64,000 bases of DNA from Algoriphagus marinus (GTDB lineage: Bacteria; Bacteroidota; Bacteroidia; Cytophagales; Cyclobacteriaceae), in NCBI RefSeq assembly GCF_001936475.1, contig NZ_MSPQ01000001.1:930001-994000 (forward strand). Direction: 5' to 3'. The notes beneath the pieces were generated by a model. It did not search any database and was not told the DNA's origin. It saw only the letters and a program-made list of their open reading frames with translations. Shown piece after piece: positions 55,891-64,000 of this stretch (position 1 is its first letter; each line of letters opens with the position of its first letter). Position numbers and translations under genes: made by a program.

Positions 55891-56979
55891 ATGAAAATAA
55901 ATTTCTTTTTATTCGTAACGCTTTTCTTTTTTTCCTGTTCGTCACAAAAAGATGCTGATAACATAGACCTCTTAGATTTCTCTAATTCCAAAATAATGGA
56001 AGTTGAAATTAAAGATTGGATAAAAGTTGAAGCAACTGCCCAATTGGACGTTCAAGATTCTATTCCATTTGGTAAGATAATACAAGTTGAGTTTTCTGAT
56101 TCTGAGATATTTGTACTCGAAAATGGAATAAATTCTTCCATACTTGTTTTTGACCGGGAGGGTAAGTATAAGAAGCAACTTTTGAAATTAGGGACAGGCC
56201 CAGGCGAGTATTCTCAAATTGAGTTTTTTGTTAAAAGAGAAAACTCGATCTTAGTTTATGATCGATCTTACCAAAAACTAATTAACTATTCAACAACTGA
56301 CTTTTCTGTCCTTCAGGAATACAAGTCCCAAGATTATTTCTTGGGAGGTTTGGGCGGGCTTGCTAATGATCGTGTTTTTTTGGTTTCAGATTCTGAATTG
56401 GAAGCTGAAATTTATAAAGGATATGGATTTTTTAATGCTGATTTTTCTAGTCCCCAGTATCAACCACAGTTTTCAGGAAATATTGAGGCTTTTTTACCTC
56501 AGAGCATTTCAAGTTTTTCAGAGAAAAACTATTTGGTGCAGCCTTTTAGTGACAAGGTATTTGAGATAGAAAAGGACTCATTGAAACTTTCCTTTATAAT
56601 TGACTTTGGGTCTAAAAAGGTGCCTTTGGAGACCTCGGAGGTCATTGATGCTGAAGAGTTTTACCGAATTTTAGAAAATGGCTCTTATTATTTTGCTCCT
56701 CATAATTTATTAATTGCTGAAAAATCTGTTGGGTTTAATTTTTTCAAGGAGTCTATTGATAATCTTAATTTTGGATTGATCCAAAATGGGCAAGCTTACC
56801 GTTTTTCGATTGATTCCGATCTGAAGGAGCTTTTCTTAAAGCCGATAGCCGTTCGTGAGGATTTATTCCATACCATATTGTTACCCGGAGAATATAATGA
56901 AGAAGTAATTGAGCTGTTAAATCTTACTGAAGTTGACTATGAAAAACCCATTTTGGTGTCTTATACGATCGGTCAATAA
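55891..56979 (+). CDS. 6-bladed beta-propeller lipoprotein
   Basis: The start chosen is ATG at 55891 (MKINFFLFVTLFFFSC), giving 362 residues; a frame from 55837 would read through the terminator stem. The lipobox Cys is residue 16. The blades show repeats such as SILVFDREGKYKKQLLKLGTG, then GPGEYSQIE and SILVYDRSYQKLINYS, typical of the Bacteroidota 6-bladed beta-propeller (PF17170-like) group. The ligand is unknown. It overlaps the next gene. Confidence 0.8.
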   Translation: MKINFFLFVTLFFFSCSSQKDADNIDLLDFSNSKIMEVEIKDWIKVEATAQLDVQDSIPFGKIIQVEFSDSEIFVLENGINSSILVFDREGKYKKQLLKLGTGPGEYSQIEFFVKRENSILVYDRSYQKLINYSTTDFSVLQEYKSQDYFLGGLGGLANDRVFLVSDSELEAEIYKGYGFFNADFSSPQYQPQFSGNIEAFLPQSISSFSEKNYLVQPFSDKVFEIEKDSLKLSFIIDFGSKKVPLETSEVIDAEEFYRILENGSYYFAPHNLLIAEKSVGFNFFKESIDNLNFGLIQNGQAYRFSIDSDLKELFLKPIAVREDLFHTILLPGEYNEEVIELLNLTEVDYEKPILVSYTIGQ

Positions 56980-57844
56980 ATGGCTGATTATTCCTCTTTT
57001 GTTGATAAGTGTTCAATCATTTGGCCAAGAAAGAAGTGCTACTTATTTCTATTCCTCCAATGAGCAGATGCCCCTTGCGTATCTCAGAGTGCAGGTAAAA
57101 GATGGAAGCTTTATGGACTTCACCGATCTCGCTGGGAAACTGGAATACCTAAAGCAAGAGATCCCCGAGAACTCCTCGATCAATATATCCGGCTATGGGA
57201 TCAATGACACCTTGCTTTCTATAAAGCAGATATGGGAGCTAGATACGATTTTTTTAAAAACAAAAGAGTTTGAGCTTCCTGAGGTTGCTATTAATTCTAC
57301 TGCGCTTAGCGAGCTAAAAATTGGAGATGCCTTAGCTGATGGTTGGGAGGTTACTAAACCGATAGACTTGAATAATAGATCTGACGGCGAATTTTACCGC
57401 TATACTATTCGAGTCAAGATTCCAAAAAAGAATCAGCTTATATTGGATGAGATAAAGTTTTACGTGTCTCAAATACTGGAAGAAAAAGTGGATGTATCCA
57501 TTCGGATACTATTTCCAAATAGTGGATTGCAAATTAAATCTGGTAGGATAAATTCAATTCAAGATTTTACGGAATTATTGCAAGGAAATAAAGTGGTAGA
57601 AGTATCTAAATCAGGATGGACGCAAGTGAATTTTGATGAATCTGTTGGTATTCCGGAGGGAGTGAAAGACTTATTTATTGTTTTTGATCTATTGGAAAAA
57701 GAGCCCAAGTCGAAATTTGCTTTAGCAGATCAGCGGGTAAGTAAGGCTATTGATTTGGGTTTTTATATTACTGGAGGGGAAATTGGTGTTTTTGAAGGTG
57801 ACCCTTTTCATCCTGCGGTTGAACTTACTTTTTTGAAGGAGTAA
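56939..57844 (+). CDS. Exported protein of unknown function, propeller-operon partner
   Basis: The ATG at 56939 (MKNPFWCLIRSVNKW) gives 301 residues; 56933 is an alternative. Residues about 15-30 form a signal peptide (cut near FGQ). The start of the mature part (PLAYLRVQVKDGSFMDFTDLAG) resembles a carboxypeptidase-regulatory-like sandwich. The rest (RVKIPKKNQLILDEIKFYVS, VSKSGWTQVNFDES) looks like a beta-sandwich. The 41-base overlap with the propeller gene indicates coupling. Confidence 0.65.
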   Translation: MKNPFWCLIRSVNKWLIIPLLLISVQSFGQERSATYFYSSNEQMPLAYLRVQVKDGSFMDFTDLAGKLEYLKQEIPENSSINISGYGINDTLLSIKQIWELDTIFLKTKEFELPEVAINSTALSELKIGDALADGWEVTKPIDLNNRSDGEFYRYTIRVKIPKKNQLILDEIKFYVSQILEEKVDVSIRILFPNSGLQIKSGRINSIQDFTELLQGNKVVEVSKSGWTQVNFDESVGIPEGVKDLFIVFDLLEKEPKSKFALADQRVSKAIDLGFYITGGEIGVFEGDPFHPAVELTFLKE

Positions 57845-57964
57845 GGCTTTTTTTCAACCCAATAAGGTGATTCAGGAGCTTTTTTGATTTTTCCTTCGGA
57901 TCGCTTTTATACAAGAGTCGGTAGGCTATGGTATATTGTAGAGATAATTTTCCACGTATACCCA

Positions 57965-59161
57965 ATGAAAAGCTCTCAAGTAATTTTTCTCTTTCTCTTA
58001 GTCTTAACTTTCGCATGCTCGACCAAAGAAGAACCCACCAAGCAATGGTACAAAGGAAATCTCCACACCCATTCTTATTGGTCTGATGGGGATGATTATC
58101 CTGAGATGATTATGGGTTGGTATAAATCCCATGACTATGATTTTGTGGTTTTATCGGATCACAATACGCTTGCTGAGGGTGAAAAATGGAAATTGATCCC
58201 AAAATCACCTTCCCACGAAATGGGCTTTCAAAAGTATTTTGAGAAGTATGGGGATCAGGTGACGTATCGAGAAGACTCTGCAGGTAGGATAGAAGTAAAG
58301 CTGAAAACTTTAGCGGAGTATGCTCCCATGTTTGAAAAGGAGGGGGAGTTCCTAATAATTCAATCACAGGAATTGACAGAGAATTTTGAAAAGAAACCAC
58401 TTCACATGAATGTGACGAACATCCAGAAATTAATACCTGCAGAGGGAGGAAACTCTGTTCCGGAAATATTGCAAAATGGTTTAGATCGGGTCAAAGCTCA
58501 GCGAGATTCGACCGGCGTGCCCATGTTTTTGCATATCAATCATCCAAATTTTATCTGGGCGATCACTCCTGAAGATATCATGGCCTTGGATGGAGAGCGA
58601 TTTTTCGAAGTGTACAATGGGCATCCTATGGTAAATAATTACGGAGATTCGCTGCGGCCAAGCATGGAAGTGCTTTGGGATAAAGTTCAGGTGTCTTATT
58701 TGACTGATGGCAAGCCGCTACTCTATGGATTAGCAGTTGATGATGCCCACAATTATCATGTATTCGATCAAGTAAGCAGTAATCCTGGACGTGGTTGGGT
58801 CATGGTTTTGGCTGAAGATTTAAGTCCAAGTTCTTTAATTGAAGCTATGGAAAAAGGTGATTTTTATTCAAGCACAGGGGTCACTTTAAGTGCTATTGAT
58901 TTTGATGGTGAAACATTGTCCGTGAATGTTGAAACTGAAGAAGATGTTACTTATACCATCCAGTTTTTTGGGACAAAAAAGTCAAACCCAACGAAAAGTG
59001 GTGTTTTATTGAAAGAAGAGCAGGGGCAAATTTCAACCTATGCGTTGAAGGAGGATGATATGTATGTTCGCGCTAAAATCATCTCTTCCAAACTAAAAGA
59101 AAATCCTTATCAAATAGGGGACATGGAAGTGGCTTGGACCCAGCCCGTCTTGAAAAAATAG
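57965..59161 (+). CDS. PHP-domain metallophosphoesterase-like lipoprotein
   Basis: The start chosen is ATG at 57965 (MKSSQVIFLFLLVLTFAC), giving 398 residues with the lipobox Cys at residue 18. The PHP domain follows: NLHTHSYWSDGDD near residue 35, VLSDHNTL near residue 62, HINHPNFIWAITP near 183 and VDDAHNYH near 258, together a full set of metal-binding His/Asp. PHP proteins hydrolyse phosphoesters; an exported form suggests an extracellular substrate. The C-terminal part is a small beta domain. Confidence 0.85.
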   Translation: MKSSQVIFLFLLVLTFACSTKEEPTKQWYKGNLHTHSYWSDGDDYPEMIMGWYKSHDYDFVVLSDHNTLAEGEKWKLIPKSPSHEMGFQKYFEKYGDQVTYREDSAGRIEVKLKTLAEYAPMFEKEGEFLIIQSQELTENFEKKPLHMNVTNIQKLIPAEGGNSVPEILQNGLDRVKAQRDSTGVPMFLHINHPNFIWAITPEDIMALDGERFFEVYNGHPMVNNYGDSLRPSMEVLWDKVQVSYLTDGKPLLYGLAVDDAHNYHVFDQVSSNPGRGWVMVLAEDLSPSSLIEAMEKGDFYSSTGVTLSAIDFDGETLSVNVETEEDVTYTIQFFGTKKSNPTKSGVLLKEEQGQISTYALKEDDMYVRAKIISSKLKENPYQIGDMEVAWTQPVLKK

Positions 59162-59217
59162 AGCAGACTTCTTGTCTCCCTGACTTTCCTTTTGTAAATG
59201 CTAGTTTATATTTGAAC

Positions 59218-60009
59218 ATGCAATCCCGCCCTTTCTCTTACCTTTTTTCAATAAGTTATTTTGGAGCTCGCTACAAAGGATGGGCTCCACAGCCCAATCA
59301 ACCTACAGTGCAAAAGAGACTGGAGCGGGTGTTTCGACATGTCTTCGGACATGAAGATTTTTCCTTAATTGGAGCAAGTCGGACCGATTCTGGGGTTTCT
59401 TGCCTGGGAGGATTTGTGCAGCTTTTCTTACGAGAAAAGGTAGAAATGGAGGGGCTACTTCCTGAATTGAAAACTCACTTGCCGGATGACATTCGTCTGA
59501 ATAGAGTGGAGGAAGTACCCCTGACTTTTAATTTGATTCAGGCAGTTAGGCAAAAAACCTATCGCTATTATTTTTCCAGTGAAGCGAATCTTCACCCTTT
59601 CGCCTCTGCGTTCCTAGTGAATGTTTCTGGTCTTTTAGACTTGGAGTTGATGCGAGAAGCTACCCAGCTTTTTGTGGGGAGTCATGATTTTAAAGCTTTT
59701 TGCAAAGCCTCCGAAAATAAAACCGATTACAACAGAGCAGTGCTTTCTGCGGGGATTTATGCTTCGAATGAATTTCTAGGAACTTTCTTCCCAAAGGAAA
59801 TAAATTACTTCGAAGTGACCGGTACGGGTTTTCTCCATCACCAAGTTCGAAAGATGATGACTGCACTTTGGGAAGTTTCAAATGGAAATTGGAAGCTAGC
59901 CGATATTTCTAATCGACTGGCAAATCCTAATTCAGATTGGAATCAAATCCCTCCTGCACCGGCAAATGGACTGATTCTTTGGAAAACAATTTTGAAATCA
60001 GAAAGCTAA
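59218..60009 (+). CDS. tRNA pseudouridine synthase, TruA-like
   Basis: The start chosen is ATG at 59218 (MQSRPFSYLFSISYFGARYKG), giving 263 residues; an ATG at 59134 lies inside the PHP gene. The catalytic Asp is in GASRTDSGVSCLGG near residue 57; the usual TruA motif has GVHA there. FEVTGTGFLHHQVRKMM near residue 200 is the C-terminal signature. TruA makes pseudouridine at tRNA positions 38-40; the changed motif suggests a divergent paralogue. Confidence 0.85.
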   Translation: MQSRPFSYLFSISYFGARYKGWAPQPNQPTVQKRLERVFRHVFGHEDFSLIGASRTDSGVSCLGGFVQLFLREKVEMEGLLPELKTHLPDDIRLNRVEEVPLTFNLIQAVRQKTYRYYFSSEANLHPFASAFLVNVSGLLDLELMREATQLFVGSHDFKAFCKASENKTDYNRAVLSAGIYASNEFLGTFFPKEINYFEVTGTGFLHHQVRKMMTALWEVSNGNWKLADISNRLANPNSDWNQIPPAPANGLILWKTILKSES

Positions 60010-60050
60010 AGTGAGAAGTCTGAAACTTGAATTTTTTCAGATTTCTCACT
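60010..60050. terminator. Long inverted repeat between convergent genes
   Basis: AGTGAGAAGTCTGAA (60010-60024) pairs with TTCAGATTTCTCACT (60036-60050) over 15 bp with one wobble. It lies between truA and the convergent Gfo/Idh gene and has a short T run in the loop side only. It probably serves as a two-way terminator or 3' end hairpin. Confidence 0.55.
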
Positions 60051-60069
60051 TATGAATTCAAAATTTCGA

Positions 60070-61437
60070 TCATACCTTATTAGGTTCTGGATGCACGTAG
60101 GGAGCACGATAAGGTCGTCTAAGTTTTGAAGTAGCTTCCTGATCTCCGATTACGGTCATGGTTTTTGGATCATACTTCAATGCTCGACCGCCCAAATCCA
60201 TGGAGATATTTGCCAAAATACAGGAAGCGGTCGAAATATGACCTTCCTGAATATCTGCTATCGGAAGCGTATCCTTTTCGATGGAATTCAGCCAATCTTT
60301 CATATGAAGGCGAGTTGCTGGAGCAGCATTGAGCTCGATTCGCTCTTCAGTGACATCTTCAGGGAATTGCTCTTCTTCTAATACAAGGTCAAAATGAATA
60401 GGCTTTTTGTCATCACCGTAAGGAATAAAATCCGCTTGCATTGTACTTCCTACCAAGTAGCCATGTTCGCCAAAAATCTTAAAAGCCCAAGGATAATCCT
60501 TATCTACTGGATTTCCCCAAGTCCGATGCTGCCATACTACATTTAACTCAGGGTATTCAAAGATTGCAGTCTGTGTATCAGAAATGTTGGATTTCCCTTC
60601 TTTCTGAACATAGATTCCTCCGGAGGAGGTAATCTGTGTTGGCCAGCCAAGTGCCAGCATCCAACGGACTGTATCCAGCATGTGCACGCACATATCTCCT
60701 GTGATTCCATTTCCATATTCGATGAAAGTTCTCCACCATCTGATATGTGGAAGTCCATCATAAGGCCTCAAAGGCGCGGGGCCAGTCCAAAGATCATAAT
60801 TAAAAAATGAAGGAACAGGCTCCACTGGTGGATTTCCGTTGGCTCGCATGTGGAAATAACAACAGATTTCAGCATGTGAGATTTTGCCTAAAAGCCCTTT
60901 GTCAATGACTTCTTTTTTTGCGGTGATCAAGTGCGGGGTGCTCTTTCGTTGCGTACCTACCTGCACCTTTTTATTGTATTTCCGAGCAGCTGCCAAGATT
61001 GCCTCACCCTCGATCACATCGACTGAAATTGGCTTTTGCAAGTAAACATGCGCACCTGATTTAAGCGCATCAATTGCCATTAAAGCATGCCAATGATCCG
61101 GAGATCCAATTAAGACATACTCGGGCTTCGTTTCCGCGAGGAGTTTTTTATAATCCTCAAAAAGTGGAGGAACGTTACCCGATTTCTGGCGCTCTGAGAC
61201 CAGCTTTCCTGCTGCTTCTAGAATAGTTCGATCGGGATCGCACAAACCTACTACTTCTACATCTGCGACTTGGATTAGGCGAAAAAGGTCTGATTTCCCG
61301 TACCAGCCTGTGCCGATTAAAGCTACTTGGATTGGTCCTTCGCGGTCTTTGAAATCCATACCAAGTAAGCCAAAGCTTGCCAAAGCAGCCAAAGCTGAAG
61401 ATCCTTTGAGGAAATCGCGTCTATTTAAGTGATTCAT
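60070..61437 (-). CDS. TAT-exported Gfo/Idh/MocA-family oxidoreductase
   Basis: The start chosen is ATG at 61437 (MNHLNRRDFLKGSSALAAL), giving 455 residues with a twin-arginine signal; the longer frame upstream is non-coding. The Rossmann domain has VALIGTGWYGKSDLFRL, and the QKPIS motif (GAHVYLQKPIS) marks the nicotinamide site. The C-terminal domain includes GDMCVHMLDTVRWML. Substrates of this family are sugars or inositols; here it is unknown. The NAD-bound enzyme would be folded before export. Confidence 0.88.
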   Translation of the reverse strand: MNHLNRRDFLKGSSALAALASFGLLGMDFKDREGPIQVALIGTGWYGKSDLFRLIQVADVEVVGLCDPDRTILEAAGKLVSERQKSGNVPPLFEDYKKLLAETKPEYVLIGSPDHWHALMAIDALKSGAHVYLQKPISVDVIEGEAILAAARKYNKKVQVGTQRKSTPHLITAKKEVIDKGLLGKISHAEICCYFHMRANGNPPVEPVPSFFNYDLWTGPAPLRPYDGLPHIRWWRTFIEYGNGITGDMCVHMLDTVRWMLALGWPTQITSSGGIYVQKEGKSNISDTQTAIFEYPELNVVWQHRTWGNPVDKDYPWAFKIFGEHGYLVGSTMQADFIPYGDDKKPIHFDLVLEEEQFPEDVTEERIELNAAPATRLHMKDWLNSIEKDTLPIADIQEGHISTASCILANISMDLGGRALKYDPKTMTVIGDQEATSKLRRPYRAPYVHPEPNKV

Positions 61438-61534
61438 AGGTTTTTGGGTTGAGTTGTTTTGTGAACTTAATTTACAAAAATGAGTGGATTGGGCAACTTT
61501 GAAAGGATAAACGGTATTTATGAACTTATGGAAT

Positions 61535-61996
61535 TCAAATTGCCTTCCATTCCAGTTGCCTTCCTTCGTTTTTGGCTTTGACATCCATCCCATTCCCTAA
61601 GGCAATTCCAATTGACATCCCGATAGGTATTCCAATCGCCAAAAAGGCCATATTGCCTATTGCTGCTCCAAAAGCAACTCCTAGTGGAAGCCCAATTGCT
61701 GACATTCCTAATGCCATCCAAAGTGTTTGATAATGATTTTGAGGAACGATTTTCAGCTCTTTTTCAAGAAGTTTGAGGATTGCGGCCTGCCCAGCTTTCA
61801 TCGCTTTGAGCAATTCTGGATCTGGTCCGGAGAAATTATTTATGCCGGCGATGATTTCGTTGATTTTTGAAGCTTGGGCTTCAGGGATATCTTTTCTCGA
61901 GATGGCTGTTAAAAGATTTTCAAGCGAAAGGGATTGCTTGGCGAGCTTGGGATGGGTTTCAAAGGAAGGGCGGGGAGAAAGGGAAATGATTGACAT
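61535..61996 (-). CDS. Small membrane protein with Gly-rich hydrophobic segment
   Basis: The 153-residue product has a helical N-terminal half (NLLTAISRKDIPEAQASKINEI) and a Gly/Ala-rich hydrophobic half (about residues 92-136: LGMSAIGLPLGVAFGAAIGN, then GIPIGMSIGIALGNGM), like two membrane hairpins with small-residue packing. No family is named. It stands alone between two oxidoreductase genes. Confidence 0.65.
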   Translation of the reverse strand: MSIISLSPRPSFETHPKLAKQSLSLENLLTAISRKDIPEAQASKINEIIAGINNFSGPDPELLKAMKAGQAAILKLLEKELKIVPQNHYQTLWMALGMSAIGLPLGVAFGAAIGNMAFLAIGIPIGMSIGIALGNGMDVKAKNEGRQLEWKAI

Positions 61997-62065
61997 CTAA
62001 CATTGGTTTGCCTCCAATTTAATAGAAATCAAGAATAATCTATTTATACTCCCAGTCTAAATTAC

Positions 62066-63136
62066 TTATAATCCCACCCCAAACTTTTCTCCCAACTCAG
62101 TCAAATCTTTTACTACAGGATCTAATAAAGGAATGCCTTCCTTCATTCGAATTGCCTCCAATTCTCGCTCAGGATCACCAGGGATTAATACTTTTTCATT
62201 ACCAGGAGTTGGTTTAGCAGCTCGGAATCGCCCGATCCAATTATCCATGTGTGACTTAAATTCATCTGCCGGTCGAAACGCATCTACTCGCATCGCCCCA
62301 AAAAAGTGACCAATTCCCTCACCCACTGGATTGGGGTCTGGTTCTAGGAAAGCCACAAATGGAGGAACCCAAGGCCCATAATTAGCACCGGAAAGAACTG
62401 CTGAAAAAATATCCACGATCGAACCTAGCGCATATCCTTTATGCGATCCATGCTCCCGATCCCCACCAAGGGGAAGTAAGGCACCACCATCTTTAACACC
62501 ATTTGCGGAGGTTGTTGGGTTTCCGATTTTATCCTGAACCCAACCAGTAGGGGTATCCATTCCTTTTCGTTGTAAGATTTCCAATTTCCCGTTAGCTGCG
62601 GTTGTAGTTGCCATATCGGCCACAAAAGGAGGTTGATCCTTAGCTGGAATTGCGACGGCAATTGGGTTGGTTCCGAGCAATCTTTCTTGAGAAAATGTGG
62701 GGGCTACCAAAGGGCTTGCATTCGTCAAAGAGATTCCAATCATGTCATGCTCCAAAGCCATCATTGCATGATAACCTGCAATTCCATAGTGATTGGAATG
62801 TTTTACAGAAACCCATCCAGTTCCAGCGATCTTTGCTTTTTCTATGGCCACTTGCATCGCAAATGGAGCTACCACTAATCCCAATCCACCATCACCATCT
62901 ACTACAGCAGTAGAAGGTGTTTCGTGAACTACCCGAATATTTGGAGTGGCATTAATTCTGCCTTTTTCCCAAAGGCGAACATAGCCGGATAATCTTGCCA
63001 CTCCATGCGAATCTACTCCTCTCAGATCCGCTGAAAGCAAAACTTCAGTTGCGGTCTTTGCTTGATCTTCCGGGCAACCGATTTTGCAAAGCATCTGAAA
63101 AGTGAATTCGTATAGTTGTTCGTAGGAATAATTCAT
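62066..63136 (-). CDS. Ldh-family (malate/L-lactate type 2) dehydrogenase
   Basis: The 356-residue product has the family's non-Rossmann NAD(P)-binding fold. Visible are DLRGVDSHGVARLSGYVRLW near residue 34 with the catalytic His, VKHSNHYGIAGYHAM near residue 113 and ATTTAANGKLEILQRKG near residue 182. The family reduces 2-keto acids such as oxaloacetate, ureidoglycolate or 2,3-diketogulonate; the substrate here is not clear. A terminator for the upstream ppx gene lies just before it. Confidence 0.88.
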   Translation of the reverse strand: MNYSYEQLYEFTFQMLCKIGCPEDQAKTATEVLLSADLRGVDSHGVARLSGYVRLWEKGRINATPNIRVVHETPSTAVVDGDGGLGLVVAPFAMQVAIEKAKIAGTGWVSVKHSNHYGIAGYHAMMALEHDMIGISLTNASPLVAPTFSQERLLGTNPIAVAIPAKDQPPFVADMATTTAANGKLEILQRKGMDTPTGWVQDKIGNPTTSANGVKDGGALLPLGGDREHGSHKGYALGSIVDIFSAVLSGANYGPWVPPFVAFLEPDPNPVGEGIGHFFGAMRVDAFRPADEFKSHMDNWIGRFRAAKPTPGNEKVLIPGDPERELEAIRMKEGIPLLDPVVKDLTELGEKFGVGL

Positions 63137-63141
63137 GGTTC

Positions 63142-63174
63142 AAAAGAAAAGGCCAAAATGATTAGATTTTGGCC
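63142..63174 (-). terminator. Intrinsic terminator after the ppx/gppA gene
   Basis: Read on the minus strand, GGCCAAAA (63174-63167) pairs perfectly with TTTTGGCC (63158-63151) and is followed by TTTTCTTTT. It ends the partial gene at the right edge and isolates the Ldh gene. Confidence 0.85.
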
Positions 63175-63225
63175 AAAGATAAGGAAATGAATTTTTTGAA
63201 AGAGCCGAATTCCGAGGCTTTATTC

Positions 63226-64000
63226 TTAGATCAATAGCCTGGAAATAGCCCCTTCCTTCAGTGCATAATGAGAGCAGGTAATGGAGCGAATGGGAATAAA
63301 ATCCAAAATAAAGTCAATCAGGCTGGATGCTACTACGATCATATCCGCTCGCATTGGAATCATGCCGGGAATCGCTAGTCGTTCTTCCCTGGTCTTCACG
63401 GTAAGATCATGATAGATTTTTTTGAACTCTTCAATGGGTAATTCAAATACATGCTGTCCAGTCAATTTACATTGAAGCATCGATTCAAAATACATGTCAG
63501 TCAATGTATCAAAGGTTCCCGATGCTCCGACCAATCCCGTGGGATGATAGGTTTTTATCGCATTGATCAGCGGTTGAAGTTTGCTCCTTAAATAAGATTT
63601 TAATTTTTCTATTTCTTCTGGAAGAATTGGGTCATGATGATGAAATAAATCCATCAATCGTTGGCCACCAATTTCAAAGCTTTCTTTATAAAACACCTCT
63701 TGAGAAGTTCCGATAATGAACTCTACTGAGCCTCCCCCAATATCCATCATCAATTCGATTTGGCCATTCAGAGATCCGGAAAGCTTGATCCCTTCATAGA
63801 TCAATTGAGCTTCTTGCTCCCCAGAAATGACATTAATCTCAATACCGATTTCTGATTTTACTGTTTCTACGAATTCAGGACCATTTTTAGCATTTCTGAC
63901 CGCACTGGTGGCAAAAGCAAAAATGTGTGAAATGCCTTCTCCATCAATAAGATTTTTGAAATGTCGGAGTGTATGCATCGCTCTTTTGAGCGCCTCGGGT
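63226..64000 (-). CDS. Ppx/GppA-family phosphatase, 5' end outside the window
   Basis: The frame runs from the right edge (…PEALKRAMHTLRHFKN) to a stop at 63226, about 258 residues. FAFATSAVRNAKNG and the phosphate-binding MMDIGGGSVEFIIG belong to the ASKHA fold of exopolyphosphatase/guanosine-pentaphosphate phosphohydrolase. The codons before the first ATG (63978) remain open and conserved in type, so that ATG is internal. Whether it acts on polyphosphate or pppGpp cannot be told. Confidence 0.88.
   Translation of the reverse strand, partial: PEALKRAMHTLRHFKNLIDGEGISHIFAFATSAVRNAKNGPEFVETVKSEIGIEINVISGEQEAQLIYEGIKLSGSLNGQIELMMDIGGGSVEFIIGTSQEVFYKESFEIGGQRLMDLFHHHDPILPEEIEKLKSYLRSKLQPLINAIKTYHPTGLVGASGTFDTLTDMYFESMLQCKLTGQHVFELPIEEFKKIYHDLTVKTREERLAIPGMIPMRADMIVVASSLIDFILDFIPIRSITCSHYALKEGAISRLLI

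Overview
The window looks like a chromosome segment of a Bacteroidota bacterium of the Cytophagales, most like Cyclobacteriaceae/Algoriphagus (inferred from protein character; no database was searched). Pointers are the -7 promoter boxes of the form TAnnTTTG, starts without clear Shine-Dalgarno sequences, a SusC/TonB-type receptor next to a DUF4249 lipoprotein, cysteine-poor S14, L36 and Tgt proteins, and moderate G+C.

Layout. 1-13.2 kb: the S10/spc/alpha ribosomal super-operon from the end of rplD through rplQ, with secY, map, infA and rpoA, closed by a terminator. 13.2-18.3 kb: carA, eno, a FtsB/DivIC-like gene, an outer-membrane protein and a cysE-cysM pair. 18.4-21.3 kb: mostly minus-strand envelope genes (DUF2490, an exported beta-carbonic anhydrase, small lipoproteins). 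21.3-29.2 kb: an accessory zone. It holds a type IIG restriction-methylation gene with an AT-rich membrane gene coupled to its 3' end, a leftover copy of that 3' end, a small exported monooxygenase-like gene, a 21-bp tandem array and several copies of a multi-hairpin repeat. 29.2-36.5 kb: a TAT-exported TIM-barrel protein and a four-gene TonB receptor/DUF4249 operon. 36.5-43.6 kb: rsmG, an ECF-type sigma factor, a glycosyltransferase, tgt, an LptF/G permease, a DMT exporter, a MazF/RHH toxin-antitoxin pair and ispE. 43.6-55.5 kb: a complete branched-chain amino acid operon, ilvD-ilvB-ilvN-ilvC-leuA-leuC-leuD-(leuA/cimA-like)-leuB. 55.6-64 kb: a secreted Cys-rich peptide with a propeller lipoprotein, a PHP lipoprotein, a TruA-like enzyme, Gfo/Idh and Ldh oxidoreductases and the start of a Ppx/GppA gene that runs off the window.

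Strongest non-genic signals. (1) An attenuator before ilvD: promoter, 16-residue leader peptide (MYRVVFLLSFIILIGS, half Ile/Leu/Val), then a perfect 8-bp antiterminator competing with an intrinsic terminator that ends 10 bp before ilvD. (2) A family of modular hairpin repeats with conserved linkers and loop sizes but compensating stem changes; some hairpins carry a second palindrome in the loop. (3) Evidence that the restriction locus is a recombination mosaic: a duplicated 3' end and an AT-rich specificity domain inside a gene of normal composition. (4) A run of nine G residues between the promoter boxes of a secreted-peptide gene, a candidate phase-variable switch.
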